From Perca fluviatilis (Eukaryota; Chordata; Actinopteri; Perciformes; Percidae), in NCBI RefSeq assembly GCF_010015445.1, contig NC_053114.1, forward strand, positions 25,687,579 through 25,751,578: 64,000 nt of DNA, in the 5' to 3' direction. Position 1 is the stretch's first letter. Each line of letters opens with the position of its first letter. The notes under the pieces were generated by a model. The model was not told the DNA's origin. It saw nothing but the letters and a program-made list of their open reading frames with translations, and ran no database searches. The position numbers and the translations under genes were made by a program. Below are positions 1-50,429 of the stretch, piece by piece.

Positions 1-389
1 GTACCAATTATAAGAAACAATTTCTCAGATGTGAAGATGTACCAAGTAACATAGTGATGAGTTATTTTTGCCCGTTTGATCCAAAGAATTGATTTTAGAC
101 TTAAAACAAAGCAACGGGTAATGTTAGTGTATTCTAAGGCACTGTACATCTACACTTTGGCAGATAGTATTGTGAATTTCTTACACAACATATAAAGAGT
201 CCTCCCACGTAGAGATCACAGTTTAAGTGGCATCTTTTGGAGTTCTCACGGCTATAACATGTTTAAGGCTCGGGATCGGTGTAGGCCACAGAAACATGTG
301 AACGTAGTGTGAACGTGAAGGCAGCACCACTCTGGTTTGAAGTTTTTACACCGAGATCCCAGAGGGGAACGATATTCTAAATCTTTCGG

Positions 390-420
<31 letters not shown>

Positions 421-462
421 TTTTCCAAAATTTTTTTTATTTTTTTTTTTTTATATAAAACA

Positions 463-501
<39 letters not shown>

Positions 502-1479
502 AAAAAAAAGAGGGCAAAGCCACAGGGTACAAAAAAAAGCCCCCCCTCTACACGGTTTAAAAGGGGTTTTTTTTTTTTAAATTTTTTTTTAAAAAAACAC
601 AACAAAAAAAAAAAAAAAAAAAAAAAAAGAATCTAGGAAGGGGGAAAAAAGTGCATTTGGAAAATATGAGAGTTCTGGTTTGAGTAGTTTTCGTAATACT
701 TTCCCATGTCTAAAACCTAAAAATTCTCCTATCAGTTCTCACAGAAAAAAAGACTTGTTTGCAGCAGCGAAATGCTTAGCAGGTGGTAAGACTTCCTACA
801 TTTATGGAGCAGATGCAGGCAAAATGTTTGTAGTATTTTCACAGTGCATTCTGTTGTTAGTGTCAAAGACTTGGAGTGCTTCAACAGGGATACATATACC
901 ACTGAAAGCTGAGTTTTCTTTCAAGAAATAGCAGTATTTCTGCAATATTCATATCCACTTGCTTCCAACTGTCTACGTAGTGTTAGTTTAGTTTCTTTGG
1001 GAAATCTATTGGCTGGGGGTGCATGTCTGTATATCTACAGTATGTACGCTCACAAATTATGAACCACAGACACACCAAACACACTCAAACATATTACACA
1101 GACCACATCAGGCAGCTGAAAGAAAAGGCCAGCATCCTTTTTTTTTCTTAGTATACATAACAAAGCAGAGAGGACGACACATTATTCCATTTACCAAATT
1201 AATCTAGTAAATTCTTTAAAAACGGCCACATTTATACCCAACAGAAACCAACTCAACATATTTCAAACATAAAACTGTACCGCAATTCACAGCTGCAGTC
1301 AAATAACAAACACATTATATTAAAACTAATTTATAACAACTGACTTCACCCGATACCATGACCAAAAAGCATTGTAGGTGTGACTTTCAGGTAGAGGCAC
1401 TGCCACTTGTCTTGAGGTTGGTAAGTCCATGAAAAGGGGACGGGGGGGGGTATTAGGGGAGGGGGAAGCTCGGAGCCTC
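1..1479 (-). other. tead1: tead1 3' untranslated region (partial)
   Basis: The sequence after the TGA stop, in the direction of transcription, has no other gene and no splice acceptor I would trust. I infer that it is 3' UTR continuing beyond the left edge, because no convincing polyadenylation signal (TTTATT on the plus strand) appears outside the low-complexity block at about 391-628. TEAD1 mRNAs have long 3' UTRs. Confidence 0.6.
391..628. repeat. Homopolymer-rich low-complexity block
   Basis: Runs of A and T, some 20-30 bases long, are joined by short mixed segments. Doubled homopolymers such as CCCCCC, GGGG and long T runs followed by long A runs occur within about 240 bp. The open frames across it are poly-Lys or poly-Phe and are not genes. 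It may be real A/T-rich UTR sequence or a badly resolved assembly segment. Confidence 0.8.
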
Positions 1480-39815
<38,336 letters not shown>

Positions 39816-40992
39816 CGTGGCGGTTGGGCTCTCCAAGCTGAAGCCTGGAGCAGACTAGGGAGAGACCTGAAATTCCCCAAAAAACAAAAACAACCAAACG
39901 TTCACTTTCAACAACAGAAATGTGGACATTTGCTTCCAAAACAAACCACAGTACACACTGTTGGTTGAGACCATAATATGGAGAAGAAGCAGACAAACAA
40001 GCTTGGACATCGCCTAGCTGTTCTTGACATGATTTACAATATATGTCATGGGTTTTATCAACTGAACAGTTGCTCTTAGCTTTATATATTTTAACAAGAT
40101 GTAACAAGTACCCCATCAGAATTGTCAACCTAAAATTAATTCCTGGAGCGATAAATCTGGGTGGGGAAATAAAAGAGCAGCATTTGATACTCCCCAACAA
40201 TAGGTGACACCACGGTTGTAGTTGGCAGCTTCTAGGTGTAAATGTGTGCAACTCTGTGATTGTGAAGAAAGATATTTCTTCAACAAAAACATTCATGTTC
40301 AGCATGACTGTTGAAAATAAGAAGCTGGGTGGCTCACGTCACCAGTCAGCCAGTCGCAAACCATGACGGCATATAGAAACCAGACACTCAAGCCAAACAG
40401 AGAAGCCATAGGAGTTTTTTTTAGAGAAAGAAAAGGCTGGAGACCTGCAGGCATCACAAGAAAACTACCATTTACAGACTGTGGCTCAATCCAAGAACCG
40501 GCCCCCTTTGTGAGTCTTACCAAGCTGCTCACACAGCTGGAGAAAGTCTCATTTCACCAGCGGCTATTGACAAGAACAACAAGCTCGTTGGTGAATCCGC
40601 AGCTAATAAACTGAGGACTGCATCAATATGCGGTGACAGCATCTTGAGCAGAATGCGTTGCATGTCCAGTAACATAAAACAGCAGACTATCCCACAATTT
40701 ATGGGAAGTGACTATTACACACTAGGTACATCTTCATCAATGCTAGGCATGCCCCAGTGAAGCATGTGTGTGGCAAGTGAGATTCAGCAGTGTTGCGGTT
40801 AGGGCTGTGACGATTTGGGTTTTTTCTTAGCGCGGTGAAGAAGGAACGTATCACAGCGATATGGCAGTGAACCGCAACCCCCGTTACGAGAGTAGCGTAA
40901 GTTACAGCGAGAATGGCACGTGCGTTGAGTGAGTGACATCAGTGCCTGTGTGGTCGCCGCAAGAACAGCAAATATCTATTGATCTATTTAAA

Positions 40993-41574
40993 AAGCTATG
41001 TTTCCATCCCCTTGTCAATCCTTTTTTTGTCATTATTTATTCAGCAAATAAAGTTTCCATCAGTGTTTATCGCTAGGGTTGGGTTGTAAAAAACAACACA
41101 GATGGTGCGTTCACTTGAAACTGACTGGTAAGCCTCATGGTGCATTCAAAGTTTAGTAAAATACCCTTTTCCCATCTAGTGGTTGTTTTGTCGTTTTTAC
41201 AGCAATTTACTGGTAAAAAAATGTTATTGTTATAAGTTATTAGTATTCAAATTTTAATAAATCATTTCATTTTGACCATATGGCCTTATCCGACTGTCAT
41301 TTTGTGCTAATCCTTTTTTTTTTTTGATGTTACAGGCAGTGCCGCGCGTACCGTTTTAAAAGTATCGTTTTAGCACCGGTATCGGAAAAAACCCAAACAA
41401 TACCCGACCCTATTTATCATATAAGCCGTTTACCGATTAGGAGAAAATCCGATGAGATCGAATTTACAAACTCGATATTACAAAGTCGATATTCATGAAA
41501 TTCAATTGGATTTTACTGTTTCCATTCAATATTATTAATTTGCATAAAAACGTGTTGATGGAAACATGGCTACA
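40993..41574. mobile_element. MITE with AGCTATGTTTCCATC ends, inside the outer hAT
   Basis: Left AAGCTATGTTTCCATCCCCT. Right, in reverse complement, TAGCCATGTTTCCATCAACA. It is non-coding and is interrupted by the element at 41074-41412. Confidence 0.75.
41074..41412. mobile_element. hAT-like MITE, innermost insertion
   Basis: Left TAGGGTTGGGTTGTAAAAAA. Right, in reverse complement, TAGGGTCGGGTATTGTTTGG. Flanks TTTATCGC and TTTATCAT match at 6 of 8 bases, in keeping with an old target duplication. Confidence 0.75.
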
Positions 41575-42119
41575 GACCGTTTAGAAAGCTTTTTTGTCAA
41601 TAAAGTGTTTTTCGGGATTAAGCTACAGAATAAGCAGAAGGAAACTCCGCTAGCTGCTAGGCTAATTTATGCAGTGTAAAGTGCAAAGGTAAAACACTGA
41701 AGCCCTATCCCGTTCATCTCATCTGAGAACAAAGACATTTCTGGCTGAGTCTGTTCCTTTCCTACTGTGTATTATGTTATTCAATTAAATATTACTTATA
41801 GATATCACAAGTAGGTACTTAAGCCTAGAAATAATTCACAATAATCTCCATAATCTCTTAAACATAGGATAGAAGACAGTCAATGATGATAACTTAACAA
41901 TGATTATTGTGTTCAGTATATGTCATATCACACAACATATTCACTCCTGTAACTTTCATCAGCAAAATATTAAATAATAACAATTTAAAAAAAAAAAGGC
42001 TATGATGGCGGTGATGCAGTTATTGCCACAGCCCAAATTGCGGTCAGTATATGTGTAGCCTTCATGAATGGAGTGCATTCTGCGCAGTGGCTTTAGCAGC
42101 CACACACTAGGACTTCAAG

Positions 42120-42476
42120 TAGAGCTGGGCAATATATCGATATTATATCGATATCGTGATATGAGACTAGATATCGTCTTAGATTTTGGAGATCGTAATA
42201 TCGCATAAGTGTTGTCTTTTCCTGGTTTTAAAGGCTGCATTACAGTTAAGTGATGTCATTTTCTGAACTTACTAGACTGTAACTATTCTATTATTTGCCT
42301 TTACCCACTTAGTCATTATATCCACATTACTGATGATTATTTATCAAAAATCTCATTGTGTAAACATTTTGTGAAAGCACCAATAGTCAACACTACAATA
42401 TCGTCTCTGTATCGATATCGAGGTATTTGGTCAAAAATATCGTGATATTTGATTTTCTCCATATCGCCCAGCCCTA
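42120..42476. mobile_element. hAT-like MITE, copy 2, complete with target duplication
   Basis: Starts TAGAGCTGGGCAATATATCG and ends ATATCGCCCAGCCCTA. Flanks are ACTTCAAG on both sides (42112-42119, 42477-42484). It is 357 bp and the intact version of the copy at 17241-17595. Confidence 0.93.
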
Positions 42477-42484
42477 ACTTCAAG

Positions 42485-44740
42485 AGACTTTGACAGTTTA
42501 TTAAGGTGGTAAAATTACATAAGAAAGAAACATCAGAATTGATTTCAAATGTTGTGTTGAGGGTGCAGTGAGAACATATCTTATTTATCATTTGGAGGTT
42601 GAGTTTATATTTATGGAAGAGGTGTGCTGGCTTAAGGGGTGGACAAGCCCAAAAACGGACACAGCAGATAGCATGCCATTCTGTTTATAGATCATTGGGT
42701 TCATGGGTGGACATGTTCATAAATTTTTGTCGTTATGTATGGTCATACAGTCTTCACAGTCATACATTTTAACATGACAGTTATACATACATACCCTCAT
42801 GGGCAGATCACAGCATTTACGTGACACAGGCCTTTACAGTCATGCATATGCGGAAATTATAAATTTGACTTAACGGGAGAATTAGTGCTATCAAACTATA
42901 AAAGAGTGTAAAAGTTTTCTCTGGGAGCTTGCCAGTTTTTGGTTTTGTCAGACTATCTTGCAAACGCTGATGAGCAGATTAGCATCTTGAATGTGTCCAT
43001 GAAAGGAAAAAGAAAACTGTAAACAAACTGGTAAACTCAAACCATGTAAGACAAAACTGTCTTAATTGTGGGTAAATAAATAATGCATGTAAATGTTTGA
43101 AAAAGCTTGCTCTGAGGCACAGCAACTGAACACATAAACTTGGAGGAATAGCCTGCACATTGTCTGAAAGGCAAGTTCTGACCAGATCCAAGAGGGAATA
43201 GGCAGAGCAACAAGTGGATAAGACATCCGTGAGTACGCTCAAGAGGAAATTCTCGTTTCAGATGGGTTTCTCATTGTCCAAATCAGCTGTCTATACCTTA
43301 ACTGCTCCTGCTTCACTAACTCTGTGCAACTTGAAATGTTATTTTATTCATCACATCCATTTTTTCAGATAAACACAATAAGTACATGATTTTATATTGG
43401 GTAGCGAGCTCTGTCAAACGTTTCTGAGTCTAGTAACATGTCTAATGGACAGAGTAACTTTTTATCTACAGTCTAGTTCAAGACAAACACAAAAACAGAT
43501 TGGACTTTCAATATAAAAACAATCTCAGTTTGTGTCAATTGCCACCGCCTTGATTCACGATCTAAAATGCTTTTATGTTTTACTTCCTTTACTAACAATT
43601 CACTGAGGTTTCCCTCTTTTTTTAATCTCTCTCTTTTTTCCAGACAACTGCTTCCTCTCTGAGCAAGATCCCATTCAAGCAGCACAAGCTGTCAGGAAGT
43701 GGGAATAGTGGCATATGTTTCTTCCAGCATGTCAGTTTGTGAGGGGGAAAGGGGGGATGGGAGCAAGCTGTTGGGGGAAAAAAACTCCCAGAGAGTGGAA
43801 AGAGCTTTTACTGAAATCCGTTTTTGTGTGCCGACTGCTGACACAGCAGAACTAACTCACAAACTGATGAGGGAGGGGGTGAAAATTCCTATTTCAACCA
43901 CTAAGAGGCTGGGACTCTTTCTAGATGTGCTCCTCTCATCCCAACCAAATGATGAACTGTCCTCGTAATCACTTACATCTTACATTTTCACAGCAAGATG
44001 GGGTTCCAAAGAAAATATTTGTTTCTATCCTCATTAAGTCCAAACATTGAATTACTGTGAGATTTGTAAAAAGCTAGAGTTATGTTAAAAATGCCATGAC
44101 TTTGCACAAATATTTTTTCTCTAGAGTTGCTGCCAATAGGTTTCAATAAAGCTTTATAATGTCTAGTCTACTAAAACATTCTTTAGCACAAACTCATTCC
44201 CACACCTTTATCAAAACAACCCAAGGGAAAAACAAATATTACAGCTAAACTATAAGTATACTTATATCCATAAATCGATAAAAAAAAATTGTATCTTTCT
44301 AAACCTCTTGTCAAAAATATAAAAAAATTGTATTAATAAGGTAAATGTGATTCATTATTAAACCTCAACTACCACTATCCTATCAATAAGGGCCATGGCC
44401 ATAAAGGCTATGCAACACCTCAATATTCTCATTTTGTCAAAACTAAAATCCAAGCAGAGCATTCAGAGAGGGAAGAAAAAAGTCAAGAATCTCCAATCGA
44501 TAGATCACTGAGCATGTATCAAATCACTCTACTACAGATAAACATTAATAATTCTCTTCTACAAAAATTACCCCATAAACAATGTTTCTCCAGAGGGCTT
44601 TTCTCTAAATTGAGATCAGATGTGTCTGAGGGAAAACTAAACAAGTCAACCAGCACATATAACACAATAAACCTGACAACATTGGATTTTTCAACTCAAC
44701 TTCTACCATACTCTCTAACGACGGTTAGATTTGTGTATCG
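42485..44740. other. tead1 5' intron, no element recognised
   Basis: AT-rich intronic sequence with no clear repeat ends, exons or tandem repeats. Short open frames here show no family resemblance. Confidence 0.4.
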
Positions 44741-44743
44741 TCA

Positions 44744-44800
44744 TCAGTGTTTCCCACAGGTTGAGGTTGAGAATCCTGGGTGGCGCAGGATGTGACAGTG
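44744..44800. mobile_element. Possible transposon end fragment (CAGTGTTTCCCACAGG)
   Basis: CAGTGTTTCCCACAGGTTGA resembles a known hAT-type terminus, but no partner end is seen. Confidence 0.3.
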
Positions 44801-45385
44801 CAGCATGTGATGGCTGGGTTCAGTAATAGACTAGTCAAACAAGGGTTTATGAACTATTTGTTGAAAAAATGACTACATAACAAGATAATTTAGAAATAAA
44901 TAAATATTGACATATTACACAAACCAGACTAGAAGATTATACAGATATAGATAAAGTGTAGCCTATGATGTGCTTTGTCAATTAAATCTGGTTGGTTTGT
45001 CAAATACATTTTATGGTTCAGTAGATTATATACCTGATTAACATTACCCGGAGCCAAAATGTAACATGAATTAACAACTTAACCTTAAAACAATACTAAA
45101 ATCCATACAGAAAGTAACATGTTATTATAAAACTCAACACTGTGCAAATGTCTACTCCTAACGCCTGTTCAATCATATTACACTAAGGCTATCCAAAGTT
45201 AATTCTTGTTCATTTTGTTTGTCATAGATCACTGTTAGTTTTTTAGTTGTTTTAATCAGTGTTTTGGGGATCCTAATAATGTTAAACATGCTGTTTTGTA
45301 CTATACGTGTCTGTGTTGCACTCATTAAGATCTCATCTGAACAGATTTCTGGCATTCAAACAACTCTGGATTGTAGTTTAAAACT

Positions 45386-45556
45386 CGGTGGTGATGGCGC
45401 AGCGGATATGACACATCCCTTTGGTGTGGGAGACCTAGGTTCGAATCCCACTGTGATACAACAACCAATGTGTCCCTGAGCAAGACGCTTAACCTCTAGT
45501 TGCTTCAGAGGCTTGGGACTTCTGACATATATAGCAATAGTAACTTGCTTTGGATA
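45386..45556 (+). mobile_element. tRNA-derived SINE, family 2 copy 2
   Basis: Same family as 19288-19488: GGTGATGGCGCAGCGGATAT, GGTTCGAATCCCACTGTG, TGTGTCCCTGAGCAAGACGC. The tail is cut short at CTTGCTTTGGATAAAC. The B-box is better preserved here than in copy 1. Confidence 0.85.
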
Positions 45557-45616
45557 AACTAATAACAAAAACACACTGCTGTGGAGAGGGTGAACAACCA
45601 GACTTTGATGTAGCAG

Positions 45617-46752
45617 GGCTCCAGACTGCGACCAAACTTTGAGAGTGTGCGACTGAATTTTAAATTTGCCCCCTTTTTTTACATGTTAAATGTCGAAATT
45701 TCGGTACCTGAGCACTTAAGCGCAAGCTTATCTGTCCTCTCTGAAAGTTGACAGAGAGCAGAGCTCTGACACACACACGCAGAGGTGCAGACGATGCAAA
45801 CTACGTCGGCTCTGCAGTCTTGTTGAAGTCACGGCAATGCCGATAAAGTGGTTGCAAGTGTGGTTACAGTTTTTAAAAACTTCATGCAGACAGCGTTTGC
45901 TGCAATATTATATTAATGGCGAGCCGAAAGCGGTCGCGGTGCTGTTGACGTTACACTTCCTGTGAGACAAGCAGCAGGCACAGTGGTTTCTATGCCCTGG
46001 TGACTGACTGACAGGCTGAGGTTTGAAGGCAAGGCAACTTAATTTCTACAGCACCTTTCAGCAACAAGGCAATTCACAGTGCTTTACATGAAACATTAAA
46101 GAGCAGTTAGAAACGGTCATGATGAAAATAAAACTAGAAGAAAGAATAATATACAAATACAAGTTACAGTGAGTAAGAAATGAATAATTATTCAATTTAA
46201 TAGGTTGTAGGATTTTTATTTTTGTTTAATTTATTTAGAGTGTAACATATTCTAATAACATAATGTTCTAAGTACATAGGATAAATATGTTTGGAATTAT
46301 TTTTACAACTGAAATAATGGTTTTGTAATTACAGAGGGAAAGTACCGAAAACAGAATTTCAGGTATCGGTACCGATATTGGTTCAGATGCGAAAGGTACC
46401 CAATCCTAAGGGTAATAGCCTAAACAATGCATGTTTAATTTTAAGTTGAATTCATTGTAATTGTAGACTAGAGCTGGTATATTTTTTTAATATTTTGTGT
46501 ACTGTCATGACAGCAATGGTGACTTTTATGTTGCATCTTCAAAAGTGACGCTAAATTTGAAACAGCACATTGTAATTTCTGCATCTATTATCAAAGTATT
46601 TATTAGTAATACAGTGGAAATTATTAGAAATGTGAATATTTGGTTAGCATGTTGATTTACGGTGTGTGCCCCTAAATCTTCTGGTTGCGCCCCTAAAATT
46701 TTCAGTTGGTGGCCACTGTGCTCCTAGTGAAAAAAGTTAGTCTGGAGCCCTG
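45617..46752. mobile_element. hAT-like element with CAGGGCTCCAGACT ends and inner insertions
   Basis: Left CAGGGCTCCAGACTGCGACC. Right, in reverse complement, CAGGGCTCCAGACTAACTTT. No clear target duplication. It contains an inverted LINE 3' tail (46026-46112) and a GGTATCGGTACCGATATTGG segment near 46360 from another hAT-type arm. Confidence 0.7.
46026..46112 (-). mobile_element. LINE 3' UTR fragment (inverted)
   Basis: AAGGCAAGGCAACTTAATTT, GCACCTTTCAGCAACAAGGC, AATTCACAGTGCTTTACATG is the reverse complement of the 3' UTR of the LINE fragment at 24462-24849 (CATGTAAAGCACTTTGAATT and so on). Confidence 0.75.
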
Positions 46753-47189
46753 TGTAGGATGTCCAGGACGCTTTCAGAGCGGTGTGGCCACAGCATTTCT
46801 ACAGTTTATCATACAGTTAATCCCACGGAAAGCCACAACACCACAAGCAGCATGCTACTACTAACGTTAACGATAGCCTCTGAGCCTGAAATGAATCATT
46901 GATGCTGTGTCACGCATGCAGTAAACCTGTTTGAGTCGTGACTCACTCGTGAGTCTCTAGTATCATTAACTTGGATCAGTTGAGTCCTACTACAATTCTA
47001 TCTAAAATGATAACAGCGCCACACACAAACCTCTTGCAACATTAGCTACTACTAGTCCTAGCCATCTTAGTTGCCAAAAGCTTTATAACTTACAATTTCG
47101 TAGGCAACCACAACTTCACAAGTCAACTCAAGCGACTGAGTGAGCAGAGAGACTTATATAGGTTATAGGAACCTCCTGAACCGCAGGCT

Positions 47190-47545
47190 CAGAGCAGGAA
47201 ACATTGCAAGCTTGCCTCGTCTCGCCTCGCAGACCATGGAACTCATGAGTCCTCGACAACTCATGAGTTCTTGCGGGAGTCAGTCAATCCCACGAATCAG
47301 CTGGCTACATTGTCATGAGTGGATTTGATTCAGACGAGCGAGTGAAGTCTCTCCTCGAGCTCAGTGTAAAGCAAATCAACAACAAGAGCCATTCTTTCAC
47401 TTCTGAAATAACATACAATGTTCTGTACGTATCCTAGCTAGGCCTACTGTAGGTTTTGTGTATAAATGTAGTATGTTAAAATGCAATTAGGTCGAGCAGA
47501 CAGTCAGAAACATTGCAAGCTCGCCTCGGCTCGCCTATAGATCAA
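47190..47545. repeat. Internal direct repeat, unclassified
   Basis: GAAACATTGCAAGCTTGCCT (about 47198) and GAAACATTGCAAGCTCGCCT (about 47508) begin two related segments about 310 bp apart, each followed by CTCGCCT and near GACTCA/GAGTCA-rich sequence. It is probably a decayed repeat; the family is not recognised. Confidence 0.4.
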
Positions 47546-47941
47546 TACTGACTCAAGTGACTCGCACAACCCAGATCAGTTTAGTGAGTGACTCAGAATA
47601 ACCTGAATCCTTAAAAGGAATTGAGTTTGCCAGGCCTAGCATGCAGCATGTGATGTCATGCGGGGGAAGGGCTGGAGGCCGCTAGTCTGTGTGCTATAAA
47701 ATCACATTGTTGATTGGAAAAAAATGTAATTTGAATTTTATCTTGGGTTTCGTGAGCGACGGCGTGAGGAAATCTGATTGAAAAACGGTAGTGAGGAAAG
47801 AGCGCACACATTCTTTTCACTTTTCATCTTCATCTCATCTGATCAATTCAATACACAGAGCTTGGAATATCTATTTTTGCACATTATGTACATAATATGG
47901 AAAACGTAAAACGAGATACTATTTTTTAAGATAATTGTTTG

Positions 47942-48115
47942 GGCATTTTAGGCCTTTATTTCCGACGGAACAGCTTAGACTTGAAATGGGAGAGATAGGG
48001 GGAATGACATTCAGCAAAGGGCCGCAGGCCGGAGCCGAACCTGCGGCCGCTGAGCCAAGGACCAAGCCCCTCCACATGGGCGTGAGCCCTACCAGATGTA
48101 CCACCCAGGCGCCCA
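47942..48115 (-). mobile_element. tRNA-derived SINE, family 3, minus strand
   Basis: On the minus strand: GGGCGCCTGGGTGGTACATC (tRNA-like head), GGCCGCAGGTTCGGCTCC (B-box), CTTTGCTGAATGTCATTCCC and a tail GGAAATAAAGGCCTAAAATG. It is related to the SINE at 56929-57081 but keeps the B-box. Confidence 0.85.
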
Positions 48116-49540
48116 TAAACATGTCTTTTAAAAGAGCTACATACCTACACATTACAAAATAAACGTTTACGTAAAGACCATAACGTTAGACCTCTCTCTC
48201 CCACACCATGGTTGATGCTAAACAACTGAGCCCCTTAGCAAGCAAACTAGCTTACTAGCACACACAAATAAGAGAAAAGTGCTAATAAACTGTATGTTAC
48301 TACAGCTTTCACTGCTGTGGATGCACGGAGCATCCATCTTGGATTTTGCTCGGGGTAATGAGATGTTGTCCAACTTTCCGACTCTGAAACCCAACTTCAG
48401 AGGGGGCTCCATTTGAAGTTTCCAACTTGGAACTCGGAAATTCTAACTTCCGAGTACAAATGGAACGCACTATTAGTCTTTGCGATGTGTTCAAGTGCAA
48501 TTTTTTGGCCAAGACGAAGGCAACGTTCGGCGACTCCACAGTCGCCACTAGTTCTTGGGCATCTGCTTGGTGTGTCAGGGCCTTAAGACCCCAGGGGATT
48601 GAGGCTTTCAAGATAAATATGAAGTTTCACGCACAAGTAATAAAAGCCACACAGAGGTTCTAAAACAATTACTTTTACATTATGGCCAAGAACTACCCAG
48701 CTGTGTGTCGCACGTAACCTTGCATCTACTCTTTCCTTCAGGTCATCCAGAAGTCCAGGCATAGGCTTCATGCACATTTCCATTTATTTTATAAGGTTTC
48801 TGAAATGCATTCGCAAACGTTTTATTCAAGCAGTGCAAAGCCTCAGAAGATGTCAAAAGTATGCTATGTTGATTTTACCTTTTTACCATCTGCTTCTTTG
48901 TCATCTGAGTAACGTTTCCTGTATTGAATTGAAAAACAACAAATTGTCTGTCACGGTCTTTATCCTGATCCTTTCTTAGTTTTTTTTTTTGATTGCTTAG
49001 GCACTATCTGACACTCTACACACAAACCACAAAACTGTTATCCACACCAGCAAAACATTATACATCTTCAGCAAAAGCAAACAATTCTTGCAAAACCCTT
49101 AAACCTCTTTTAAAAATGTCTTTTGTGTCAATACAGTGCACACAAACCATCAGTTCAATCAGCCGACGGAGCACCAACTACGCACCGATAGTATAAATGA
49201 AAAACACTTGTGGCTTTTGCTTTTTCTCTGTGCAGGGCACAGCCGTTTGCAATAAAGTTTTGTCATACATGTAGTAAACAAACACAGGTACACACAGGTA
49301 TCCAAATGTGTAAAATATAGTTGTGTATTCCAAACATAACACACTATCAATACAAATAAGGGGAAAGGGGGTTTTCATTTCTCAAATCTTCTGACACTCA
49401 CAGCAAAAGCGCAGTAGATATTGGCTTCCAAACCAAATGTTTACCTCTGGCCTATTTATAGTGCTGATGTGTAAGTGAACTCATCATCTAAAAGTGTTTT
49501 CACATGTCAATGTGGAAAGGCAATTGGCAAAATAGTGAAG

Positions 49541-49695
49541 CAATGTAGAGACCAATGTTTACAGTTTTGCTAGAATGTGTTATTAAATTGCAAACTGAGT
49601 GTAAAGCAGTGACTTGTGTTTATAGCTTTGCAAATAGTGTTATAAAATTGCATACTGCGTGTAAAGCAGAGAATGTGCATTCAGTTTGGCACACT
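49541..49695. repeat. Diverged tandem repeat, about 62-bp period
   Basis: TGTTATTAAATTGCAAACTG (about 49578) followed by AGTGTAAAGCAG recurs as TGTTATAAAATTGCATACTG (about 49638) and CGTGTAAAGCAG. A weaker unit precedes it. It lies within an AT-rich stretch (49000-50420) that looks like old transposon sequence I cannot name. Confidence 0.55.
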
Positions 49696-50429
49696 TGGTA
49701 AACATTGGCTGCGTTGATGGTTTACGGAGATAGTGAGTTGGTGTTTAAGCATTCAGAAAAAAAACTTGGGGAATTCATTTTCAACAAATTTCGAATGCTA
49801 ACATGGTTTGCACTGAAATGAAATCATTAAACTTTAGCTTGGTTGCTGCAAATAACATGTTTGGAGAATGTGCAAACTAATCATATGAACATGAATAAAA
49901 TATGAATTCAGACTAATGCAACAATTTAGCAGCCATAAATAATTTATTGAAGGATTTAAGCGGTACTTTTACTACTATTTACAGTACTATTGCTATTCCT
50001 TTATTATGAATTGACAATTGACCCAGTATATTTTGTACTGCACACCCACTTCCTATTTGGTGTATGTGGGTCCAAGATATTTATTGTTTGGATGACCTGT
50101 GGAATTATAATTCTAGCCTTTTTCATTCATTCAACTCTTGTTCATCAATGCTGCACTGTCAAAACTACAACTTTGTTTATAAAATGTCAAATTATTACCA
50201 ATATAATGTGGGATGTAGTGGAATAATGGAGGAAATAAGTGTTTGCAGTGAAGGAGGAAGAGGATGTGGGGTAGAGTCATTTAGATGTCCACATAAAATA
50301 GTGAGTGCATACTTTTTCTATTACATACCAGTATCAGTAAACAGAAAATCAACATATACTGATCTATCGAATTATCTATATCTTCTCATGTCAAATGAAG
50401 ATAGGGTTTGTTGACTTGTCCTCATACGA

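Larger units (their letters stand above)
40800..42036. mobile_element. hAT-like outer element of a three-level nest
   Basis: Starts TAGGGCTGTGACGATTTGGG and ends CAGTTATTGCCACAGCCC followed by AA. Flanks GTTGCGGT (40792-40799) and ATTGCGGT (42037-42044) match at 7 of 8 bases. It holds the element at about 40993-41574. Confidence 0.75.

Noticed and set aside
252..636. Open frames on both strands (99 and 117 codons) near the left edge
   Set aside because: They are poly-Lys/poly-Phe translations of A and T runs in the low-complexity block.
43699..43968. 89-codon plus-strand open frame in the 5' intron
   Set aside because: No known domain, and no promoter or splice context. Likely chance.
49541..49695. 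Possible CRISPR-like spaced repeat
   Set aside because: Only about two diverged units, no constant repeat with unique spacers, and the genome is eukaryotic.
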